The notes beneath the pieces are model-generated. The model was not told where the DNA came from, did no database searches, and worked only from the letters and a program-made list of their open reading frames with translations. DNA of 64,000 bases, from contig OZ038320.1 of NCBI GenBank assembly GCA_964035795.1, positions 25,732,118 through 25,796,117 on the forward strand, given 5' to 3'. Position numbers and translations under genes: made by a program. Below, piece by piece: positions 39,690 to 53,300 of the stretch; the stretch's first letter is position 1, and every line of letters begins with the position of its first letter. The stretch comes from Pterobdella sp. o SKG-2022 (taxonomy: Eukaryota > Annelida > Clitellata > Hirudinida > Piscicolidae).

Positions 39690-42664
39690 AGGCAATTTGT
39701 TTCATGACTTATACATAGTTATATGACCAGAAAAATTTTCCGTTTCTACAATTTATGGATAAATTGTGAAATAATGGTAGAAGCATTTAGAAGGTGCTCT
39801 GCCTTTCTCGTTATTGTTTTGCAATTTCTTCTAATAGATGATGCTGTATTTGTGAAGTTGATTATTTGTTCAATGAAATTTTCATTTGTTTATTTGAAAT
39901 GCCGGCGCTATAGTAACTGCCGAAACAAAAAGCTGCATAGGTGTCAACGAAGTATGTATGTATTTAATTTTAATACGTTGTATCTTTCATCATTGTATAC
40001 TTGTTTGGAATTTTTTGTATATTAAGAGATTTATTTATTATCTTTTGAAATTCATGTTCTAAAAAATTCTCATTTCTTCAAATTCAATTTTCTTTTACTA
40101 AAATTATTAATTCTTTTCAACTATTCTTTTTTCATTAGTGTAAGATACACCAAGTACAATGAATAATCACTTTTCTTTGCTTCAAGAGCCGCTTCACCTG
40201 AGTTATATACCTGCTCAGGTGGCCAAGTTGGCTGAAGAATTTGTTATTTTTTATCTTACTTCTTTTTTTACCGTTTTGTTAAATTTTGAAATATTTTTCT
40301 CATTCTTATTTAAAACCCAATTTCACATTCATTTTTTGATTTTAGCTTTGATTTCTTTTATTGAATATACTTTTGAGTCAGATGATGTTGTATTGACATT
40401 CAAATTTGTGTGTTTCAGCCATTCTAATCAGTGTAGATTGTATGTGAACAGTTTGTGCGTGTGAGTTTTGTTTTGTTAGTTTTTCATTTGAATGGTTAAA
40501 GGGTAAAAATACAAGGTAATGTTTCCGCTTTTCTAGCTCCTTTTATTGTCGATTGTGTTACAATATTTAAAGTTATATTTAATATATAAATCCTCCATAA
40601 ACTTCATTAAATCTACAAAGAGAGATTCAAATAGGTTGAAATATTAGAACAATTTTATACAACATTTTTGACTATTTTACTTTCCATTTTACATTGAAGG
40701 GTATTTTTAACAAGGTATTATAAATTTATTGTGAAAACTCAAAGGGTAATCCGTGTTTTTTATTCATTAAATCATTTGTTTTTGAATTTGAATTTTTTAA
40801 TCTCTTTGTTTTACCCTGCTTTCAAAATTTTTTTATCAGCGTGAGTATGAAAGGCGAGCGAGATGATACATTTATCAAATGTTTAAGTTGTCATCGTACC
40901 GTTAAAATTTCCGACATTCCATCTTTAATCGATAATTGTGAAATGTACAGTGAGCATTAGTGTAGAAAAGTCATTTCATTGTTTTATTTGGAAATTTACA
41001 TAACAATAGTTGCATTCATTTGTGTGGAGTTTATGCATTGTCATATTGTTCTATATAGCTTATCTAATTTTTAATATTCAAATTAAAAATGTTTTTCCGC
41101 ATTGAAGTATTCAATACGTTTATTGTATTAAGATGAAATTCAAAATTTTTAAAGCAAATTAAATGTTCAATTTTTATTTAAATTATTTTAAATTTAAATT
41201 CGGGTTTGAAAATCTTTAGTGGATCTTAACATACATGTTGTATTAAATATTATATTAGTACTCATAATAAATTATTATATGGGTTTTTTCTTTAAAATTA
41301 AAACCACACGTATTATCAAAATTTTATTGAAATTAAAGAGCAAAAACACAGTGTAAAATCGAATGAAATTTTAATACAACATTTTGTATATAATCACAAG
41401 TTCAAATAAAGTTTGTATAGTTTTGCACGTAGAGAATTATTTACTCAGTCAACTTAATCTCATGAGTTATTAAATGATCGCGTCAGCTGAATAAATTCTA
41501 TTTGAAGGTAGCCTATGGAATTTTAGGAACTCACTGAGTGGAAATATAACTTATTTTGAAACCAGTTATGAGTTTGTCATATTAAAAGAATCCCATATTA
41601 GAGATTAATGAAAGCTACAAATTGTTTAACATATTGTTTGAATTAGGTTGATTATATTAAACTAAAATTTGATAGAACTAAAAGTAGCTATATTTCGAGA
41701 AGAAATTCGAATAATTTTTGAAAAAAGCTTTTTTTATCTATCAAGTGTTTGAGAGATTGATACAACAATGAACATTCAATAATGTATAATATAATGAGAA
41801 AAATTATCAAAAAGTAATTATTTCAAATTAAAAATTATGCAAAAATCAAGTTGATGAAATAAAACCAAGTACTTTTTATTTCGGTTTAAAAAATAAATTT
41901 TATATAAAAAGATTAATTTATGAATGGATAACAGAGAGATGGATTGCTTGAGGTGAATTTTAAATTAAAAGTCTCTCACGAGAATCACATTTAATCAAAA
42001 GATCAATATTTGATTAAAACGGATCGAAAATTACCAAAAACAGTTTTTATTCCACGAAAAATGTTATATATTAACTTTTGATATTTTGCTCAAAAGGCGA
42101 AATTTAAAATTTTTTTTGCAAAGATATTAACATAATACATGAATGCCTGTATAAATACTCACATTGCCTACAGTTATTCCATATAAAAGCAAAATTATGA
42201 AAAATTTGATCATATAACTAAAAATCCATGCTCAGAAATTTTTGTTAAATCAACAGAGTATATTCTTTCTCTGTACTCAGAGTTTAAATAGACATAAATT
42301 TTTATGGAATTTCAATCCTTCTTACTGGCTCTTCTCACCTCAGTTTTGACCAATGTTCGATCAGATTCAGCCATAAAATTTTACTTAGACTTAATGAGCG
42401 ATCATTAAATTTAGTTAATTCATATAACTAATAATTAATTTTATATTGAAAATATTTATACATTTTAAAAAAAGTTTTTTGGTTTATTTTTAGAGTGTTT
42501 CGTACCAAAGCGAGGTTCTGAGTTTTGTTAGTCTCTCTGACGACTTAAATATAATTGTGCTTATATAAGTATTCTTGCGAATATAAATTAAAGATTTAGA
42601 AATTTTATTTCAACTCGATTGTTCCAAATAAAATTTTTTTTTAAATTAACAAATAAATTTGAAT
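39690..42664. other. 3' flank of the Hox4/5-like gene and intergenic region
   Basis: The first part is presumably 3' UTR. AT-rich apart from a GC-richer hairpin-forming patch at 40180-40237. There is an AATAAA at 41405-41410, but whether it is used cannot be judged. No homeobox or other exon seen. Confidence 0.45.
40180..40237. other. strong GC-rich hairpin, possible microRNA precursor or regulatory RNA/DNA element
   Basis: The two arms pair as CTTC, AGCC, GCTT and CACCTGAG against CTCAGGTG, AAGT, GGCT and GAAG, with small bulges and an 11-base loop. That is about 20 pairs in 58 bases, standing out from AT-rich DNA about 500 bases after the stop codon of the Hox4/5-like gene. The core holds two inverted CACCTG/CAGGTG E-boxes, so a DNA-level role (Snail or bHLH binding) is an alternative. 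No known microRNA seed was recognised. Confidence 0.4.
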
Positions 42665-42670
42665 TTTATT
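42665..42670 (-). terminator. polyadenylation signal of the BTB-BACK gene
   Basis: AATAAA on the minus strand, 46 bases after the BTB-BACK stop codon, at the position expected for a short 3' UTR. Confidence 0.55.
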
Positions 42671-42715
42671 AAATTTCAGAAATAGTAAAAATTAATTATC
42701 AAAATTTTCCAAATT

Positions 42716-45700
42716 TCAAACAAATGTAAAATTTGAGCAAGTGCCGAGATTTAGTGAGCTTCTCAACTTTTGGGGCATGAAATAATGTGGACAGTATTCT
42801 TCTTTCTGCACTTTTTCTTCAGTACAACAGTCAAACATGGAGCAATTCTGAGAAACAGCTCTGGCATCTGGTGAGCAGTTTGAAACATCATCTGGTACAT
42901 CTCTACTCTTCATACACTCCGAGTCTTCCGCTAGTTTTTTTCTGTTTGCATTATTTCATTCAAAAAATTGGTATGTGAGATTAATTGATCATTTTGCTCT
43001 TATATTTACTGGAAAACACATGGGTTTATAAAAGAAATGAAGCTGTTAATAATTGTATTAATGATAATTTGATTCTATAGTTTAAGCCTTCATTTATTCT
43101 TACTTGTATATAGTTAATATTATTTCTTGGATGTTCTGGTTCTTGAACAACCAATCAACTGTATCTACTGCTTCAATCAAAGTTTTGGTCGATAATGCCT
43201 CTAGATGGGCAACCTCGCCTATATTTTCGATTTAATATCTTTTCAAAAGTTGCTTGATTTAATTTATAAACTGATAAAGATAATACAGTAAATACTCATT
43301 AGTTTTGGAGCATGACACATTCTTTTATTTCTCTCATAATCAATCCATTTCACTATTCCGTTGAAAATCATCAACTCTACCTTGAAGGGTTATTGGTTTA
43401 AATATAAGTATATCATTTGTCATAATGATAATGAAGTCCCATTAGTGGTTTTGGAATTTATTTTCAATAATTTCTTGATTTGAGTTTACTATATAAAATC
43501 ATCTGATGTATATGACATTTTTTAAACTTTTACCTCCTCTTCACTGAGATCGTTGCAGTATGCATAGATCAATCTTCTACTCTCTGCATCTCCTAGTATA
43601 ATAACAATCCATTCCAATGGTAATTCGAAAAACTCAGTTTCTTTTAATACTTCCTTTGGTGAAAATAATATACTATATTAGTACAGCGACTAAAAACAGA
43701 CTTCAAAAACATTAACATTTAGACATATCAATAAGTTTATTTTATAATTTAATATGTACTTTTAACTTTCATTTGAAAATTATAATACATGAATATTAAT
43801 TTCTCAAAACAATTCGTTCTATAACCATGATTCTGAATAAAAAAACTTACAGATATGTTTTGTAGGAGGTGACAAAAGAGTACTTTTTTAATATTTCTCA
43901 TCTTATAGGCATCTACTAGCAATAAATATCCCGCAACGTTGTATGGCTGCATAGTACTTACCATAAAACTTATGCAGCATCTGTGGAGAGGGGAAATCTA
44001 AGAGAGAGTTTATTGATATGTGTTGGTATTCCAATAATACCATAGTTTAAAGGTTTTTTATATTAAAATTAAAATTAAGGGAGATGTTTTACCAATATTA
44101 AAAAATAAGATATGTATTTGACAATACTATTATAAATTTCTAACGATAACTGAAATCGTTTAAAAATAGAACCTTCAATTCTAAAGACATATGCAGAAGT
44201 GGCTTTAAGTTCGAGTTGACTATCACTGATGCGTCCCCAGTGTACATGAATCTATTTGGAAATCAATTCCATTACTACGAAGTATAGCAGTAGTAGTCAT
44301 ATAAAGCAAATGAGATCGGATAAGTTAGTTACGTTATTAAAAGGATAAAATTAATCTTGGAATGTAATAGAATATCACAAAGATAAAAGATGTGGTTAAG
44401 TATTTTATATATTAAAACCTTAGCAAGCAACAAACGGTTTGAGTGGAGTACTTTTGCATGGAAATAATGAACTGCTCTTGAAAAGGATTATCAAAGTTTT
44501 TATTGTTATAATTGTGATTAATAGTTGTTTTTTTGATGGAAGTTGTAGTGCTTCTGTGTGGAGGGTTGGGTTTTCTTTGAATGCTTGGTTGAGACACTTT
44601 GACGTTTCCAGTTTGTCTTTGAGTAGTTGGATTTATAGGGGCTTTTCTTTTTACGAAGTTTATGCTAGCAATGAAACTTTTGCTGTTAAGAACATCTAGA
44701 AAATGTATTTTGGCTGGTTTCTGTACTTTTAGACCTTCTCGTTCTTGATGTTGGAAATCTTCGTTTTCATCGTTGTTGTTATTATTAATATTGTAATTAT
44801 CATTTGGTATATTATAGTTTACTACATCTAGTTTCAGTTTTCCAAGGCTATTAGAAACATCATCTTCATTATCTTTAAAACTTATTTTATTGTTGAAGTT
44901 TTCACAACCCTCAATATCAATATTGAATTCTTGATCTTGAAAGCACGTGCTTGATTCAATGACTTTTATGTGATTTTCATCACATGGGTTATAAAAACCA
45001 TCACTAAGCTCTTCATTTTCTGGCGTATCAATGTCGATACGGAGATTGCGTTTTTGGCTTAGGATGTTTTGGGAGAAGTAGAAAACATTTTCTGTATTTG
45101 AATCTGATTCAATTTGATTTAACTTTGATCCATTTATACCTTCATAAACTTCATGATGTGGTTGAGTAGGTTGGTGTACTCTGTTTAATAGGAAATTGAT
45201 ATAAAAATCGTCTTCAAATTTCTCATTCTTTCTTCTTATTGAATTATTCGATGCGTTGAAGGATTTATCTTTCGATTGCGTATTTTTGTTTGGACGTCCA
45301 TTTCGATGAATCGAATCATCCATATTATCATCAGTTCCATCTGACATGCAAGAATACTGCTCATTTTGATGAAAATTTTGATTATTATTTTTATTGCTAT
45401 TGCTTTCAATCTGTATTGAATTCATAAAATTATTCAAGGTCTTCTTGTCGACGGCAAACATTTCGATGGTTTTTTGAGGAGTAAACCGATCTTCGGCTGT
45501 TATATCTGTGTTCAACGAAGCAGGTAAAAGTAGTTGTGTATCGCTTTCGTAAGCATTTTTGCTGTCAAAAGAGAGATTTATACTAATATCTGATGCTGAG
45601 TTTGACATATTCTGTTCAAACATGTTTGTGCTTTTGGCATTTTTATTTACATTGTTTGCGCGAAAGCTTTGAATATGAGTTTTACGTTGGAATTTGCTTA

Positions 45701-48700
45701 AAGGCTTTTTATCGGAAAGTTTTGAGAAATTTGGTTTTAAAGATACTTTTTTGAAGGTCAGTGGAGAGTTGGTAACTGTAGAATTGTTTTTAGGGAGACA
45801 TTTACTTACTTTAAGCTCTGGTTTGCTAGCTTTTGAGGCTTGGTTATTGCTCCATTGTGAGTTATTGTTAGGAATGTTTTTTGTAGGAGAAGAGGCATTT
45901 TTTGTCAAATCAACTTCGTTTATATGATTCTTAATGTTCGAGTCAGGCTTATAAAGAAAATTATTGACTTTTTCATTCAATAATGGGTTTATTGCGTAAC
46001 TTTTATTTTTCATTAATTCCTTTTCAATTGGGTTTTCACTGTTATGTGTTGTGTCGTTTTTACTTGCTAAAATTTGCGGAATAAATTGAACGATCTGGTC
46101 GTTTTGATTATTGTTACGATCTAGTAAATCCTCTTCGGAAACTTCATGAATTGGCTCTATTGGAGATGAAGCTGGATGACTTTTAATTTGAGATGTGCTC
46201 TTAGATTTTTTATCGTTGGGACGTTTAAATGCGCTAAATGAACAAACATCAACTGATAAATTTTGTGGTGAACTGGCTTGTTCAACATTATCAAAATCTT
46301 TTTTCTTCTTTGATTGCGTATCGCTGTTGTCAATATGTTTTTTAATACTTTTTGGTTCAAAAGGCTCTAAAGATTCGAAAGGTTTAAAAGAGGGGGATTC
46401 TTTTTTTTGAACTTCTGAATTCCTGCTTTTTGATTGAACATCACTGTTTTGAAGATTTCCGTTTTGATTTTTTAAAGACATTTTCAACTCAACAAACTCA
46501 AGAGCATCAACAAATTTGTTGAGAAGTTCTTCTTTTTTCTGAAATTCTGAATCTGTATCTTTACTTTTCCTTGATTGTGTTTCACAGTTTTGGAAATTTT
46601 CTATTGTATCTTTAGAGGACTTACGTGATTCTACACGGTCTAAAGCATCAAAAAATTTATTTAAAAGTGCCTCTTTCTTTTGAGATTCTGCATCAAAATC
46701 TCTCTTTCCTTTAGACTGTGCTTTACAGTCTTTAAAAGGTTTGTGGGTAGTATCTTGGGTTGTTTTCCTAGCCTCAACCCGCTCTAATGCTTCTTCAAGC
46801 TTAGACAACAATTTTTCATTTTGTTGAGATTCATTTTGTATTTCATACTCACTTAAGCGTAACATTTTAGAACTGCAATTTCTACGAAGTCCTGAAACTT
46901 TTGCGCAAAATTGTTCTTGATTGGGTTTTTCTGAGCTAATTCGACTCATTCTCTTTTCCAAGTGTTGCAATGGACGAAAAGAGCATTGTCTGTTTTCTTT
47001 TTCCATATTTCTAAGCTTCATTTTTTGCTGTTCTTCTAACTTTCGTAATTTGGAAAATTCTCTTTTATGGAACTGCAGTGAATTATTAAGAATTGTTGAG
47101 GATACAGGAACTGAGTTATAACTAGTTTTCTGATATTGATTTTGGTTAACCTTTGGAATAGGAATACTCATTTTTTTATGGTTCTCACTGTGAATAGATT
47201 TATATTTTTCAAAGCAGGTGTTTTGCGATAAAATTACATTGCCATAATTCTCTGGTCTATTTTCAAAATATGTATTCAGTGGGTTTTGAGAGCTGTGGTT
47301 TTGTGGCTTATGTTGGGTGACAGTGCTATTTTGTAAATAATTCTTCTCACATTGGCTAGGAATTTGCGATTTAATGAGGCACTTTTTGATGAGATATTTA
47401 TCGTCATTAAATAAATCTTGCACGTTGAATTTTGAACTTTCACATTTTTTTTTACAATTTTCTACAGCAATATTTTTATCAAAAAAATTCATAGCACTAC
47501 TAAAATCTTTTTGGTAGAAGCTTTTATCATTAGGGAATGAAAAATTATTTCGCTGAGGTTTACTGGGCCTATTTGGCTGAGAACGAGTGCTTTTATTTTT
47601 TAGGTCTTTTGGTTCTGAAACTTGGTTTTTAACGGAATTCTCGACGAAAAATTTGTGAAGTGTTTCGCTTCCAGCTCCCAATATTAATTTGTGGCTCTGC
47701 AAATATTTTGAATTATTTTAAGTTATTATTGAGGCTAGTGGATGAAATAATTTTATAAAAATGAAGGAACATGTTCAAAATGTAATTATCGCGAATTGAA
47801 TTAAATTAAGTTTTGAAGTAAATTAAAAATATTGATGTAAAGGAATTTTTTGTAATTTATTTATCAAAAAGATCTTTTATATATAAACCATTATGTATTC
47901 CGAATGAAGGTCTAACATAAATTTCTAGAGACATCCTAATGTACTTATCTATAAAATTCAACACTTTTTTAAGTTGATTAATGCAAGAATTTTAGTACAT
48001 TTATTGAACGAAAAAAAGTTCTAAAATTCTTCCATAAATCACGTAAAAAATTTTTTTTTATCATTTTTTAATAAAAATTTAGTTGATATACCAATTCGAT
48101 TCAAGCCCTTCGATCAACTTAACAAAACATGAAATTTCGAGTTTGTACACCACACTATGATGTCATAGAATTGACACTCTTTTTGTTGAAAGGTGTTTGA
48201 TGTAAGTAATTACTTGAACATAAATTATTGAGAAAAAATTTCAAAAAAAATGATCTCTCATGAAATATATTGAATTGAAAAAAATTAAATTTTAGTTAAT
48301 ATATTTTTATATGAATGACTTCTTTTTTCACGAACAAGTGTTATGCAATTCCGTGTATTTTAATTGGGATAACAAAAACTAATGCAACAGTGATCAAATA
48401 CATTATGGAATTCCAATTATTAGAGTTGAATGTTATAAAAGTCTTTACAGAAATATTATTTCACTATGTTTTACGTTTATATGGCAAATAATTTTTTTAT
48501 ACTTCTCAACAATAAGTATATAGTAATATCAAAAAGAGGAATTTCTTAAATACCATGTTGTTCTGATTGTTGAAAAAGATTTTGTACTATTTTAAAACAG
48601 TATCGAATTATTTATAATTTTAGATTTTGAAATTTTTCAATTAATTATTCATAATTTTATCAATTTATCAATACAAAATTCTAAAACAAAATACATTAGT

Positions 48701-48888
48701 TGAGGAGGAAAAACAATATTTCTATTAAAGCATTAACCACATAGATAAATTTCAACACTAAACATATGACTTCCTACTCCAATCTGAGCATCCTGGGTCA
48801 GAACCACCACGTCACACAACATCTGCTGGTCGTACAAATGCCACATGAAGCCCAGTAAGGAACTCCAGCTCGACGTCACTTGGTCCAT
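42716..48888 (-). CDS. BTB-BACK domain protein with a giant insertion inside the BTB fold
   Basis: Seven exons join in phase: 48888-48778, 47696-44419, 44251-44173, 43997-43851, 43653-43534, 43213-43104, 42941-42716, giving 1,356 residues. Exon 1 encodes the BTB start (LYDQQMLCDVVVLTQDAQIG) and exon 2 continues SHKLILGAGSETLHKFF. About 1,050 hydrophilic residues rich in Asn, Lys, Ser and Gln follow, all in exon 2. The fold resumes with YSTQTVCCLLR, then FMYTGDASV in exon 3 and the last BTB helices in exon 4. Exons 5-6 give a BACK-like region (FFELPLEWIVIIL). The tail is Cys-rich (NCSMFDCC), with no kelch repeats. BTB-BACK proteins usually recruit substrates to cullin-3 ligases; that role is inferred here. 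The phosphatase gene lies 1.4 kb upstream on the same strand. The insertion also carries four decayed tandem repeats. Confidence 0.88.
46287..46832 (-). repeat. four tandem repeats of about 45 codons within the BTB-BACK protein
   Basis: In protein order the units begin ESQQNEKLLSKLEEALERVE, ESQKKEALLNKFFDALDRVE, EFQKKEELLNKFVDALEFVE and EVQKKESPSFKPFESLEPFE. Each then runs through a Lys/Asp region ending with a QS-K motif. Similarity falls from unit 2 to unit 4, which is typical of an old tandem duplication. The leucine and charge pattern of the first three units suggests a short amphipathic helix or coiled coil. Confidence 0.85.
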
Positions 48889-50300
48889 ATTAGTCTTATT
48901 TTATTTTTCTTCATTCTAATCTAATATTTTCGGTTGAATTATATTTTTTTGTTGAAGGATTTTATATTTGTGATTAATTAGACATTGCTTATTTTATCTA
49001 CAGGCATTAGGTTTCAATTAATTTATTTTTAAAAGCGTAATTTTCAATAATTTTCCAGGTCATATATTCATGGCTAAATCTGATTTAGATAAATTTTTTG
49101 TTTTATTGTGACGTTGCCATGAATCAAAATATTGAAATCGAGGTTTTGAAAAAGCTTGCTTTTGTTTTAGTTTATTATATTTAATTATTAAATTTGATTT
49201 TTCCTAAAAAAATTATTTCATGAACTGATGTTATGTTTTATACATCAAATGAATTCACAAGTGAATTCATTTTAGTTTTAGAATATATTTGTTATTTATT
49301 CATTATATTCATCTTTATATTCGTTAAATTTATATTCATATACAATTCCCAATGAATGTAATTATTTGCGAAAATATATTTTTATATTAAAACCATTTGG
49401 TTACGTTCTGGCTTAATATATCTTTAAAAAATTTCACTTTCAAAACGCTTCGAGGTATTATTGTACAAATTTTAAATAATTATTCAACATAATTTATTCG
49501 CACAGAATAATCAGTTTGAATATCTAGATGTAACTAGATATCCTTCCATAAACCACAGTCCTTAATGGGTTTACAAGCGATGTCGTAAACTAATTATGCC
49601 GCCTCATAGAAATACGGACGCTAATATCGGTCGACGATTGCTTATTATTATATTTCAAGTGTTTTTAGGTGCTTTTAAAAAACAGATGACTTTTCTGACA
49701 AGTTTTAATAAGGCACGATAAGGGCACATACATTGAACAGGTTGGTTGAATGTAATGAATTGAACAAATATAATCATCATGTGAATGTTTTTGCTGGAAA
49801 ATTTCATTCAAGCATTTTTTGCGTTTAAAACCTTAAAAATGAGAAACTTGCCAACACACTTATTTTAAATAATCCCAGCTTCGTTAAGTTCATGCTCATG
49901 ATATAGCTCTGGTAGACAAACACTAGGAAGTCACGATTTATGCTATAGATAAACTTATTTACTGTTATGGTTTTTGAACGTAGCTGAAGCATATGTTATA
50001 AAACAAGAGAACTTTGAAGAAAATGTTCTTCAAAAATTAAATCAATTATATATCATCAAAGGCGAACGTTGTAATATAACTAAAATTTCGGAATTTAAAT
50101 AATCAAAAATTTATCAAGTAAATGAGAAATTAAACCCGTTCCAATTAAAAAACTAAGCTGAACGGATATTCAAGTGTACATGTTGACACAAAAATAAGTT
50201 TATCAAATAAGTTTCACAAAGAGTAAATAATAAAGTCAAACAAACATAAACGCATAAGCTCAAAGGGATATAATGTTCATTGACAGGCTTATAATAAGGA
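48889..50300. other. intergenic region between the phosphatase and BTB-BACK genes
   Basis: AT-rich. It should hold the 3' UTR of the phosphatase and the promoter of the BTB-BACK gene. No exon or repeat family recognised. Confidence 0.45.
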
Positions 50301-53300
50301 TCATTTGTTGTAAGAGCATGGCTTCAGGAGGCACTTCCTTATGTAAAGGGCTATGGTCTCCACACAAAACTCGTACTGCCTCTTCAATTGTTTATTTAAT
50401 AATTTCATTCATAAACTTGTATTAGACATTATTGTTAATATATAAAGGTTCAACCCATCCTAGCACGGAAACCGACGTAAAACGATCATGATGATGTTAA
50501 TCTATAAAGGATATTTAATAAGATTTTGGGAATTAAAGTTATTTTAGTATCATTTCATTGGAGTCAGCATCTTTAAACCGGATTTAAAATCTTTACATCT
50601 TTATCTATCTAATTGGCAATTTCATTTAAAAATCTATAAAGCTATATAGTATTTATTTATGCTATATATACTTTGTTGTCTATGATCCCCATCCTTTGGT
50701 CTTGTAGGTACTCCACTGTGGCTGCAACGTTGAGCTCTCTCACTCCTGCGATTATTTCAATTAAGCATAAAGCATTTATTATTTAATAGTCTAGACATAT
50801 TCATATATTTTTAAAATTGAACTTTATTTCTCTAAAATTGATTCGTGATATATTTTTTTAAAATCTATGGTTTTGGTTCAATGGTAACAATATCATTGCT
50901 AACCAGAAATGATGCGTTTGACCACATTATCGATAACTGCATATGTTCCTGTCCTATCGGACCCATCACTGGTTTGGGATAATGTATGTATATTTTCAAG
51001 ATAAATTTTCAAAGGTTAATACAACATGAGTAAATGTTTATCAAATAAATATATAACACCCAACACAAGATATCGTATTTAATAGTGCAGAAGGAAAGCT
51101 TCGATTGAATTATTTCAAATAAGTATTTATTATTCATTGAATCACCATAACACCAATTCAATGCTCACTTGCAATGGATTATGATAGGGTGTTTTTGACC
51201 TCCTTGTTTGTTCACTTTTCTATGGAAAATAAAAAATTTATTGTATAACATCAAAAATTAATAGAATTTTTTTTTATGAACGATAAAAATTAATTCTTTT
51301 CATAAAAGTTCTGAAACATAAGCTATATGAATAAGTAAAGTCAAATGAAAGCTTTGCAAGAATTGAAGTTCATGCTAGCTGTAGAAACAAAACGTTTTTT
51401 CCACTGGACCAATAGGATTGAAGAATTTAAATTTGCTATTTCTCCCACTATAAAAGCATTGTTTCGGTTTTATTTTTCTATTTCTCATAAATACTTTTAA
51501 AATTAATATTATCATTTATACATTGAAATCGGTCACAAATTTTTGAAAATTCTACAGAGGTCCAAATCTACTTCAATCCTATTGGTCAATAAAAAAAACG
51601 TTTTGTTATCTGTTACCATAAGGGTAAAGTACTTTTGGTTTGCTAGCATTTTAAAATTGAGAAACCGAGGAAAAAGGCTTTCGTTTGTTTAATATATATT
51701 TACATATATTAAAAAAAACTTAATATGCCAGCTTTAGAAAAAAAAACAAATATAACTTGATGAAAGCTAGCAAAGAAGAGGCGTTGGACGGAGTGGAGCA
51801 ACTTGGCCACTTGAAATAATGGAATATTGTAACTAACTTGCTACTATCTTCCTTTTTCTCCTTATCTTTGTCAGTTATGCCATTAATATTTTGTTGGCTT
51901 CTGTTAGTGATTTTTTCAGTGTATTTGCTATATTTGCTTGCTTTAGAGTTGTTTGGAAAATCATGAAGATGTTCATTTATATTCGATTCATCTTTACCAG
52001 AATCAGTTGAAACATTTTTTGTATTAGCGATATTTGTTGACTTTTTTTTGTTGTTTATTAGCAAATTTCTTACGATAAAGTCGGGATGGGTAATGTGTTG
52101 GGATATCAAATGGAGCTATGAAGAGATATTTTAATTCATCAATAAATAAGAATTGAAATTAACTAATTTCCTTTATATATTAACAAACATTTATTAAATG
52201 AAAAACACTTGATAAAACTTACTTTGAAGTTATGGTGTTCACATGAGTCATGTTCAGGCCAGTAAGGAGTTGATTGGTCAGACAATGAAGTCAAATTCAC
52301 AATTATATTGCTGCCAGATTCCCATACCATCTGTGTGTGAATATTTTTTTGGTTGGCTCATCCTATCAATTAAATATCTTTTCCAAGTATTCAAGATGTC
52401 CATCAGATTGCAAAAAAATTGGGTTCCAGTAATTCTTCATAAAATATTCTAATAAATTGAAAAAAATATCTTTGTTCTGAATTACGCTGGAAAATTCTTG
52501 AACAAAAAAATACTTAAGATGTCTCTAAAACTACCACCTTAATACCAGCATAAACGAAACTCATAAACTCAACATTATGAAAAATCTATATAACTCATGT
52601 ATATAGTTTAAAATCTTTTATATATAGATGAAAATTACTTTTCAAACCATATGCACCAACTATATAGCATTATTGACTCACTTGCCAAAAGTCAGCCATT
52701 GTAGATGGAGTGGGGTTTTGAGTGACTATATAAGCAGGCTTTTGAGGGTTGTCATTTATCTATAAGAGCAAATTTTTGTTTCATGTTGAGGTTAACTGAA
52801 CATTTTATAAAGAGAAAGATATGATATGAGATTAAGTGACTGTTTAAAAAACTTACAATATAACTGGCATTGATGTAATCTGAATTTTTTATGTTGTTTT
52901 CTTTGACTAGTCGAACCCTATTTTTATCATCTTCGAATAAATAAAAATTTCAATTACAAACTATAAAATGTAACTAAATTTATAACAAACAAGGAATTGA
53001 ATTTATGGATCTGTTTTTTTGTTGGTTGCAAGGCATCATTGCACACGAGATACTAGTGTCATCAGCATTATATGTTTCTATTTCTTCCCATTCTGCACAC
53101 AAAAGCTCTGGGTCGTTTTTATACCTCTCCATATATGACTAGTGAAATATGATGGAGATATTGAACTAGTTTTTATGTGATAATTGAGAAACATATATTT
53201 TTCTATATATGACTAGTGAAATATAAATAAACTATTGAATTAGGTTCTATAATAAACTTGAAAAATTAATCTATAACTCACCAATATAAGATGGCCAGTA

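Noticed and set aside
43749..43980. A tiny exon reading MLHKFYG before the fourth BTB exon
   Set aside because: It would leave a nine-base intron. Using the acceptor CTCTCTCTTAG at 43998 instead gives one in-phase exon with good BTB similarity.
44439..47121. Plus-strand frames across the BTB exon
   Set aside because: They are antisense shadows of the 3.3-kb minus-strand exon, which has BTB sequence at both ends and joins its neighbours in phase.
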